DNA of 17,647 nucleotides from the NCBI GenBank assembly GCA_964400875.1, contig CAYNWK010000088.1:1-17647 (forward strand), read 5' to 3'. The notes under the pieces were generated by a model. That model saw nothing but the letters and a program-made list of their open reading frames with translations, searched no databases and was not told the DNA's origin. The first letter of the stretch is position 1. Every line of letters starts with the position of its first letter. Positions 12,330 through 17,647 of the stretch are shown piece by piece. The translations under genes and the position numbers were made by a program. The stretch comes from CAYNWK01 sp964400875 (GTDB lineage Bacteria > Chloroflexota > Anaerolineae > Anaerolineales > UBA4823).

Positions 12330-14086
12330 GCTTCGATCTGGATGGGCAGGATGACGGATAGGCGAGTTCCCTGGCCGGGGGCGGCGCGGATCGAGGCGGA
12401 GCCTTCGAGGGCCAGGACGCGCTCCTGGATGCCGAGCAGGCCGTAATGGCCTCGCCGGGCAAAATCAGTCATCGACCCGGGGACCTCGAAACCCACACCG
12501 TCGTCGCCGATCTCCAAGCGAACTAAATTGACGTCGAAGATCAAAGCGACCGTCACCCGGGACGCCTGGGCGTGCTTGCGGGCGTTGGCCAGGGCCTCCT
12601 GAGTGATGCGATAGAGGGCCAGCTCCTGCTCGGCGCTCAAATTGATCTTTTCCCCAATCACCTCAATTTCGGCTGCCTCAATCGCCTCGACCCCCTGGCG
12701 CGCCTCGCGGACCAGGGTCTGCAGGGCCGGCACCAGTCCGAGGTCTTCGAGCATCAAGGGGCGCAGATCGCGGTTGATCTGGCGCACCCCGGCGAGGGTC
12801 TCATCCACCATGGTCCCCAAGGTTTCCAGACGCTGCAGCTGAGCGGGATCATCGGTCTGGGATCGGTAAAGCTCCAGGTGGCGGGCGATGGCCAACAAGC
12901 TCTGCACGGTCTCGTCGTGCAGGTCCCGGGCGATGCGCCGGCGCTCCTCTTCCTGTGAGCGGGTGATGGCTCCAACGTAGCGATGCAGGCCGGCGCGGTA
13001 GTGGTCCACTTTGGTCGCCATGCGGTAGAAGGCGCGCTCCAGGGCGTCGATCTCCCGGATGCCGCTCTCGCGCGGTAAACGGCCGGCAGGAGGTTCAACC
13101 TGCTCCTCTTCCGCCAGGCGGGTGGACTGCTCCGCCAGCCCCCGGATGGGGGTGATGACCTGCTCGACGCTGCTCCATGCCAGGAACACGACGGCGATCG
13201 TGACGACCACGCCAACCAGGATGACGAGGGCGTCAAAAGTCCGCAGCGGGCTGGCGACCGAAGCCCACGACTCCTGGACGATCAACCCCCAGGAGGTCCC
13301 CGGTATGGGGGCAAAGCCCTCCACCAGGCGCTCGCCTCCGGGTCCCCTGATCAGCAGCCCGCCGCTCTGACCGGCGCTCATCTCATTAACAAAGGGCCGG
13401 TCGCCGAGGTCCCGCCCGATTTCGGCTGCATCCGGGTGGAAAACGATCGTCCCGTTCCGGTCCACCAGGTAAGCATGGCGAGCTTCACCAGCCGTCAGGC
13501 GGCGCAAAGGCTCGCCGAAGGCAGCCGTACGCAAATCCAAAATGCCCAATAAAGCGCCGCTGAACCCCGTGGGTGCTTCGCCGAGCGGCACAGCGACGAT
13601 GAAGTACTCATCCCCGGAAGCCCCGATCTCCTGCAGATCGCCAAAGGCCGGGGCGAGATTCTCCCGCACCGAGCGGAAGACTTCCAAGTCGGCCACACCC
13701 GGCCCAAGGCGGATGCGGATGTCCTCGGAGGCGGCGATCACGGTTCCCTCGCGGTCGGCGAGGACGACGCCGCCGTTGAAGACCTCCAACGCCTCGCCGG
13801 CATCCTCCAGGAAGCTGCCGGGGATCCCCTGCTCCAGATCGGTGAGGGACGTACGACCACCCAGCGCCTCCAGGACGCCGGCATAGCTTTCGAGAACCTG
13901 GGATACGCTCACCGCCATCAGGCTGGCGAGCTGCTGATGGCGTTCAACTACCAGCGCGGCAACGGCCCGCTGGTATAAAACCCCGCCGACGAATACCAAG
14001 GCAAATATCACCAGCGCCAGAGGCAGAACGATCCTGGCGATGATGTACCAGCGATAACTACGGAACCGATCCGGTAAACGAATCAT
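12326..14086 (-). CDS. NarL-type sensor histidine kinase with dCache and HAMP
   Basis: A 586-residue membrane kinase. TM1 lies at about 15-36 (IIARIVLPLALVIFALVFVG) and TM2 at about 285-304 (ALVILVGVVVTIAVVFLAW). Between them are two Cache-like units (SGDEYFIVAVPLGE, then NGTIVFHPDAAEIG), as in a dCache sensor for small molecules outside the cell. HAMP is at about 305-360. HisKA_3 has EEERRRIARDLHDETVQSLL with His390, and the ATPase domain has the N box around Asn501 (QEALANARKHA), DDGVGFE (528-534) and GHYGLLGIQER (546-556). It belongs with the NarL-type regulator 105 bp upstream, which it should phosphorylate. The ATG at 14086 has no clear Shine-Dalgarno sequence. A palindromic repeat lies between the two genes. 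The stop overlaps the convergent gene's stop by 3 bp. Confidence 0.95.
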   Translation of the reverse strand: MIRLPDRFRSYRWYIIARIVLPLALVIFALVFVGGVLYQRAVAALVVERHQQLASLMAVSVSQVLESYAGVLEALGGRTSLTDLEQGIPGSFLEDAGEALEVFNGGVVLADREGTVIAASEDIRIRLGPGVADLEVFRSVRENLAPAFGDLQEIGASGDEYFIVAVPLGEAPTGFSGALLGILDLRTAAFGEPLRRLTAGEARHAYLVDRNGTIVFHPDAAEIGRDLGDRPFVNEMSAGQSGGLLIRGPGGERLVEGFAPIPGTSWGLIVQESWASVASPLRTFDALVILVGVVVTIAVVFLAWSSVEQVITPIRGLAEQSTRLAEEEQVEPPAGRLPRESGIREIDALERAFYRMATKVDHYRAGLHRYVGAITRSQEEERRRIARDLHDETVQSLLAIARHLELYRSQTDDPAQLQRLETLGTMVDETLAGVRQINRDLRPLMLEDLGLVPALQTLVREARQGVEAIEAAEIEVIGEKINLSAEQELALYRITQEALANARKHAQASRVTVALIFDVNLVRLEIGDDGVGFEVPGSMTDFARRGHYGLLGIQERVLALEGSASIRAAPGQGTRLSVILPIQIEA

Positions 14087-14109
14087 TATAAACAGGACTT
14101 ATACACTGG

Positions 14110-14181
14110 AAGGAAGAAAGGGGGTATTTGGGCGGGCTTCGCCCGCCCAAATACCCACACTTTCCCGACGAACTGCGTAAC
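14110..14181 (+). repeat. Intergenic palindromic repeat, copy B
   Basis: A perfect 16-bp inverted repeat, 14122-14137 and 14141-14156, with a TTC loop (GGGTATTTGGGCGGGC as the left arm). It is followed by a conserved tail up to GAACTGCGTAAC (14170-14181). The same 72-bp layout, reversed, is copy A at 7582-7653. It separates the response regulator stop from the kinase start. In transcription direction it could form a strong hairpin after the regulator gene; there is only a C/T-rich run after it, so termination would be weak. Confidence 0.85.
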
Positions 14182-14191
14182 TCCTGACAAA

Positions 14192-14863
14192 TCAAATATC
14201 CAGGCGCAGCCAGCCCTGCCGGATGCCCAGCAGGACGGCCTCGAGGCGGGAGGAAACGCCTAGTTTTGCAAAGATGTTGGTCAAATGCGCCTGCACGGTC
14301 CGGTCGCTGATCACCAGGTCTTCGGCGATCTGGCGATTGCTCATGCCCTGCGCCAGCCCTCCCAGCACTTCCAGCTCCCGGGAGGTCAGCGCTGCGGGGC
14401 CGGATTCACCGGTAGAGCCGCCGGCTGCCTGCCCCTGGTTGGACATGCGCACGACGAGCTTGCGGGCGATCGAAGGGGAGAGGGGCGATTCGCCGGCCTC
14501 GACCTGGCGGATGGCGTCGACCAGTTCGGACACCGGGGCGGATTTCAGCAGGTACCCGCTGGCCCCGACTTCCAACAAGGAGAACACATACTGATCGTCG
14601 TCGTGGGCGGTCAGCACGAGCACCTGGACGGAGGGAAGCGCCCCGCGTATCCGACGGGTGGCCTCGATCCCGGAAAACTCCGGCATGCGCACGTCCATCA
14701 CGACGATATCGGGCTCCAGGCGGTGAGCCAGATCGACCGCCTCGCGCCCGTCGCCAGCCTGCCCTACGACCTCGAGGTCCTCTTCGCGCGCCAGGAGCGC
14801 CGCAGTGCCCTGACGCAGCATCACGTGATCGTCGGCGAGCAAGATGCGGATCTTTTCTCCCAT
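14192..14863 (-). CDS. NarL/FixJ-type response regulator
   Basis: A 223-residue regulator. The receiver domain spans about 5-120: Asp11-Asp12 in LLADDH, the phospho-acceptor Asp57 in DIVVMDVRMP, Thr85 in LVLTAHDD and Lys107 in SGYLLKSA. A linker (about 120-155) leads to a LuxR-type helix-turn-helix at about 155-215: LTSRELEVLGGLAQGMSNRQ, then DRTVQAHLTNIFAKLGVSSR. All key residues are present. It is paired with the histidine kinase immediately downstream on the same strand. The upstream region has a perfect TATAAT on the minus strand at 14943-14948. The ATG at 14863 has only a weak Shine-Dalgarno match (GAGG about 14 bp upstream). Confidence 0.95.
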   Translation of the reverse strand: MGEKIRILLADDHVMLRQGTAALLAREEDLEVVGQAGDGREAVDLAHRLEPDIVVMDVRMPEFSGIEATRRIRGALPSVQVLVLTAHDDDQYVFSLLEVGASGYLLKSAPVSELVDAIRQVEAGESPLSPSIARKLVVRMSNQGQAAGGSTGESGPAALTSRELEVLGGLAQGMSNRQIAEDLVISDRTVQAHLTNIFAKLGVSSRLEAVLLGIRQGWLRLDI

Positions 14864-14894
14864 GCGGTTTCCGGCCTCATTTACGGTAAGGTTG

Positions 14895-14927
14895 GGGGCG
14901 TTTGGGCGAGGTCCGCCCGGATGCCCC
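14895..14927 (+). repeat. Hairpin related to the intergenic repeat, 14-bp arms
   Basis: GGGGCGTTTGGGCG (14895-14908) and CGCCCGGATGCCCC (14914-14927) pair along 14 positions, three of them G-T wobbles, around a 5-base loop. The left arm matches the stem of copies A and B (TTTGGGCG then CGCCC). No GAACTGCGTAAC tail follows, so this is a partial relative. It lies in the leader of the response regulator gene. Confidence 0.6.
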
Positions 14928-14942
14928 TGCTACTTTTAAAAA

Positions 14943-14948
14943 ATTATA
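14943..14948 (-). promoter_or_regulatory. Possible -10 box for the response regulator
   Basis: On the minus strand this reads TATAAT exactly. The hexamer 17 bp upstream (AAATTG) is a poor -35, so it would need an activator or another sigma factor. Transcription from here would place the 14895-14927 hairpin in the 5' leader. Low certainty. Confidence 0.35.
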
Positions 14949-15080
14949 TCAGCCGAATACATAAGCAATTTCGCGTAGAGGGTTTGCGCGGATTTGCGGT
15001 TGCGCTTTCAAGCGCGGCTGGTTAGCATTGTACAGGGGAAAGAATGCGAACTTTCAGCCCACTTCAAACGAGGATATCCG

Positions 15081-15503
15081 ATGATTGAGCACATTATGTT
15101 AACCATCGATAATACCGCTTACGCCCAGCCTGCTGCGGAGTTCGTCGCCGAGCTGGCTAAAAAATACCAGTCGAAAGTGACCGTCGTGTACACCTACAAA
15201 CCGGCCCCGACCAACTCTTTCAGCACGTATTTCCTGGGATTTGGCGCGGACAAAGCCTCGCTGAGAGCCCGGAGCCTGGTCAAGCAGTTCGTCGAGCAGA
15301 TCAAACGGATGGGCGTGGCGAAGGTAAAAGGAGAGCTGTTCGACGGCGCGCCCAGCGAGGCGCTGCATAAGGCAGCCGGTTCCTTGAAACCCGACTTGAT
15401 CGTGATCGGCTCGCGCAGAAATTCACTCTCCCAAAGTTCCAACGAGTATCGGGCCGAAGCCGTCACTACCCAACCCATCCCTGCGCCGGTCTTGATCGTC
15501 TGA
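15081..15503 (+). CDS. Universal stress protein (UspA family), ATP motif absent
   Basis: A 140-residue cytoplasmic protein with the alpha/beta USP fold: MIEHIMLTIDNTAYAQPAAE at the start, VTVVYTY in the second strand, and LKPDLIVIGSRRNSLSQSSN late in the chain. The usual GSRG(x2)G(x9)G ATP loop is missing: after the first Gly the sequence is SRRNSLSQSSNEYRAEAVTT, so it may not bind ATP. The ATG at 15081 is chosen from GAGG 9 bases upstream, and because the USP fold starts exactly there; an upstream in-frame ATG at 14994 is improbable. The cation antiporter gene begins 93 bp downstream on the same strand. USPs often work alongside such transporters in stress response, and the pair probably shares a message. 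Confidence 0.85.
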   Translation: MIEHIMLTIDNTAYAQPAAEFVAELAKKYQSKVTVVYTYKPAPTNSFSTYFLGFGADKASLRARSLVKQFVEQIKRMGVAKVKGELFDGAPSEALHKAAGSLKPDLIVIGSRRNSLSQSSNEYRAEAVTTQPIPAPVLIV

Positions 15504-15514
15504 AAATTGAATTG

Positions 15515-15532
15515 AAATTACGCAGTTCAGGG
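15515..15532 (+). repeat. Tail-only fragment of the intergenic repeat
   Basis: TTACGCAGTTC followed shortly by GGGAA, as in the reverse complement of copy B (GTTACGCAGTTC, then GGGAA) with a small gap. The hairpin half is absent. It lies 12 bp after the universal stress protein stop. Confidence 0.4.
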
Positions 15533-15596
15533 AACAACGGGGGTGGTGGGAGTCCCCTCACCCCTCTCTACCCGACTGCACAGGAGTAATCATTCT

Positions 15597-17531
15597 ATGG
15601 AAGAAGGGCTTAATTTCGTTCCCTTACTTTTGATCCTCGGGCTGGCCTTCGTCGTACCACTAGCAGTGGGACGGATCCGCTGGCTGCCCGTCGTCGTCGC
15701 CGAAATCATCGCCGGGGTGATCATCGGCCATTCCGTCCTGAACCTGGTCGGAGAGAGCCAGATCCTGGAATTTATGAGCGAGATCGGTCTGGCCTTTTTG
15801 ATGTTCATCGCAGGCATGGAGATCGATCTCAACAAGCTGCTGCCGATGAACGGCAACTCGCCCAGCAAACAGGACCGCAAATTGCTCAGCCTGACCCTGA
15901 TCGTTTACCTGCTAACCGTCTCTCTGGCAATCCCAGGAGGCTTTCTGCTCAACCGATTGGGACTGGAGAGCGACCCCTGGCTGCTGGGGTTCGTGCTCAG
16001 CGCGACCTCTCTAGGCGTGCTGCTGCCGATCCTTAAAAAACGGGAGATAACTCACACCTCTACGGGGAAGTCGATCTTCTATTCAGCAATGCTGGCCGAT
16101 TTTCTGACCGTCAGTTTGCTGACCGTATTCATCATCCTCCTGCGGCAGGGGTCGAACCTGGAGATACTGTCCATCGGCTTGCTGTTCGTGGCTTTTTTCG
16201 TGATCTACCGGTTCAGCACACGCTTCTTCCGCATCCCGCTCATCAGGAACCTGTTCGAGGAACTGTCCAACGTGACCGTGCAGATCAAGGTGCGCGGGGC
16301 AATCGCCATCCTGATGGCATTTGTCGTGCTGGCGCTGGTCCTGGGCGTTGAGCTGATCCTGGGGGCGTTCCTGGCAGGCATGATCATCACGCTGCTGCGC
16401 CGGCCCGAGGACATTGACCTGGTCCACAAGCTCGAATCCTTCGGTTTCGGCTTCTTCATCCCCATCTTTTTCATCCTGGTCGGTGCCAACCTCGACCTGG
16501 GGGCGCTGGTCGAATCGCCGGAGAGCTTGCTGCTGCTGCCGCTGTTGTTCGTGATCGCCATGGTGGTGAAGATCGGGCCAGCGCTGCTGTTCAAAAACCA
16601 GCTCAGCTGGCGGGAATCCCTGGCGACGGGAGCTTTGCTCAACACCCATCTTTCTGTCGAGATCGCCGTGGTGGTGATCGGCGCGCAGTTGGGCCTGCTG
16701 TCGCCGGCGGCGAACGCGGTGATCATCCTGTTCGCCATATTGACCGTGTTGACTATGCCCATCTTGTTCAACCTGCTCGTGCCGGAGAAAGCGATAGAGG
16801 AGCAGCGGTCGTTCCTGATCTTTGGCGCCGAAGACCTCGGGCTGCAAGTCGCCAAGGTGCTGCACAAACACGATGAAATCGTCCGCTTCCTCGATCCCGA
16901 TCCGCGGCTGGTCGATAAAGCGCGCCGCGCTGGATTCGAAACCATCCAGGCGGATTCGATCAAAGCTTGCCTGAACGCCGCCATGCAAAAGGGATCTATC
17001 CAATCCCTGCTGGCGCTTTCGTCCGACGACACGCGCAATTTGCTGGTAAGCCACGCGGCTAACCAGCTGGGCATCGATCACGTCGTCGCGCTGGTCAACG
17101 AACCCGCTAAATTGAACGAATACCGCATGCTCGGGGTGCAGACCTTCACACCGACCATGTACCAGCCGGCCATCCTGGCGATGCTGGCGCGCAGCCAGGA
17201 TATCTTCAAGCTGCTCACCTCGCCAGAGGACGAGCGGGACGTGCGCGAGGTCAGCCTGCTGAACTCGCTCCTGGAGGGCGAGCGGCTGCGAACTCTGGGC
17301 CTGCCCGGCAACCTGTCCGTCCTGGCGATCGGCAGAAACGACGATTTGATCGTGCCTCACGGCAACACCCGGCTGGAGATCGGCGACCGGCTTACGCTGT
17401 TCGGGGATGTTTCGGAACTGCACCAAACAGCGCGCTGGATCGAATCCCCTAACCGGACCAAGGACCCGGACTCCAAAATCGGCAAACAGCCTTCTTTCAG
17501 CCGCGGCCAGCCCGACAATAGTTACCCGTAA
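15597..17531 (+). CDS. Kef-type cation/proton antiporter with TrkA-N and TrkA-C
   Basis: A 644-residue membrane protein. The ATG at 15597 has AGGAG 10 bases upstream (MEEGLNFVPLLLILGLAFVV). Residues about 5-395 form the sodium/hydrogen-exchanger (CPA2) domain of a dozen or so hydrophobic segments: VVVAEIIAGVIIGHSVLNLV, IGLAFLMFIAGMEID, GVELILGAFLAGMIITLLRR and the later NTHLSVEIAVVVIGAQLGLL. Residues about 404-530 are a TrkA-N (RCK) domain. Its nucleotide loop is GAEDLG (410-415), lacking the central Gly of GxGxxG. Residues 547-618 are TrkA-C. It should exchange potassium or sodium for protons under control of a cytoplasmic ligand. A universal stress protein gene precedes it; a large palindrome follows. 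Confidence 0.93.
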   Translation: MEEGLNFVPLLLILGLAFVVPLAVGRIRWLPVVVAEIIAGVIIGHSVLNLVGESQILEFMSEIGLAFLMFIAGMEIDLNKLLPMNGNSPSKQDRKLLSLTLIVYLLTVSLAIPGGFLLNRLGLESDPWLLGFVLSATSLGVLLPILKKREITHTSTGKSIFYSAMLADFLTVSLLTVFIILLRQGSNLEILSIGLLFVAFFVIYRFSTRFFRIPLIRNLFEELSNVTVQIKVRGAIAILMAFVVLALVLGVELILGAFLAGMIITLLRRPEDIDLVHKLESFGFGFFIPIFFILVGANLDLGALVESPESLLLLPLLFVIAMVVKIGPALLFKNQLSWRESLATGALLNTHLSVEIAVVVIGAQLGLLSPAANAVIILFAILTVLTMPILFNLLVPEKAIEEQRSFLIFGAEDLGLQVAKVLHKHDEIVRFLDPDPRLVDKARRAGFETIQADSIKACLNAAMQKGSIQSLLALSSDDTRNLLVSHAANQLGIDHVVALVNEPAKLNEYRMLGVQTFTPTMYQPAILAMLARSQDIFKLLTSPEDERDVREVSLLNSLLEGERLRTLGLPGNLSVLAIGRNDDLIVPHGNTRLEIGDRLTLFGDVSELHQTARWIESPNRTKDPDSKIGKQPSFSRGQPDNSYP

Positions 17532-17606
17532 TCGCCGTCGGATCGCGGCCGGCTTTAGGCTGACCTAGAGGTTCTAACCGACACTCGTTGGCAGTTAATC
17601 AATCTC

Positions 17607-17647
17607 GGGGAGTTTGCCGCAGCGGATACCGCTGCGGCAAACTCCCC
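17607..17647. terminator. Perfect 19-bp palindrome after the antiporter, at the window end
   Basis: GGGGAGTTTGCCGCAGCGG (17607-17625) and its exact reverse complement (17629-17647) flank a 3-base loop. The window stops on the last base of the palindrome, so I cannot see whether a T-run follows. It may be a terminator for the antiporter gene, or another member of a palindromic repeat class. Between 17532 and 17606 I see nothing else. Confidence 0.6.

Noticed and set aside
15002..15015. GCGCTT-TC-AAGCGC palindrome upstream of the universal stress protein
   Set aside because: Only a 6-bp stem; such palindromes occur by chance, and there is no second copy or promoter element at a suitable distance.
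16083..17426. 447-codon open frame on the minus strand, opposite the antiporter
   Set aside because: Its product is extremely rich in Gln, Asp, Arg and His (runs such as QQQQ, DDH), as expected from reading the complement of Leu- and Val-rich membrane codons. The plus strand is an obvious antiporter.

Overview
The window looks like part of a metagenome-assembled scaffold from a Chloroflexota bacterium, most likely class Anaerolineae. The reasons are the gene families present: a right-handed beta-helix protein with a choice-of-anchor Q end, a small secreted Gly/Ser-rich protein, a SARP/NB-ARC/TPR regulator, and exported proteins ending in a YLPxLxR-like tail. Coding sequence is moderately GC-rich. 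There are no rRNA or tRNA genes, CRISPR arrays or phage genes that I can recognise. Two runs of N (3141-3240 and 11055-11064) are scaffold joins; the first is probably spurious because identical 55-bp sequences flank it.

Left part, 1-7501, all on the minus strand. Reading in the direction of transcription: a 70-aa hypothetical protein (7501-7289); a secreted protein with decapeptide repeats (7178-5667); a small secreted protein (5661-5359); a HEAT-like lipoprotein (5326-4649) whose stop overlaps the start of a secreted HExxHxxGxxD metalloprotease (4652-3459); a broken small exported-protein gene across the N gap (3424-3039); a two-helix membrane protein (3020-2757); and a large beta-helix protein (2700-574). 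Spacings inside the block from 7178 to 574 are at most about 60 bp, and most genes have a clear Shine-Dalgarno sequence, so this reads as one operon for envelope or extracellular proteins. Beyond it lie decayed remnants (an aldo/keto reductase pseudogene and a protease-tail fragment) and the first 29 codons of a second beta-helix paralogue that leaves the window.

Middle, 7502-11431. A large SARP-type STAND regulator (10939-7760, minus) ends in a good intrinsic terminator and sits just upstream of the operon, so it is a candidate regulator of it. A perfect 14-bp inverted repeat precedes its start. Next to it is one end of an insertion sequence with a truncated transposase, cut by the 10-N gap.

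Right part, 11432-17647. A GrpB-family protein and a small membrane protein (plus strand) converge on a NarL-type two-component pair (response regulator 14863-14192, then histidine kinase 14086-12326, minus strand). Divergent from the regulator are a universal stress protein and a Kef-type cation/proton antiporter (plus strand), which probably act together in ion and stress homeostasis. A large perfect palindrome ends the window.

The most notable unexplained element is a 72-bp intergenic repeat with a palindromic half and a conserved tail (7582-7653 and, inverted, 14110-14181; 58 of 72 positions identical by my count), with partial relatives at 14895-14927 and 15515-15532.
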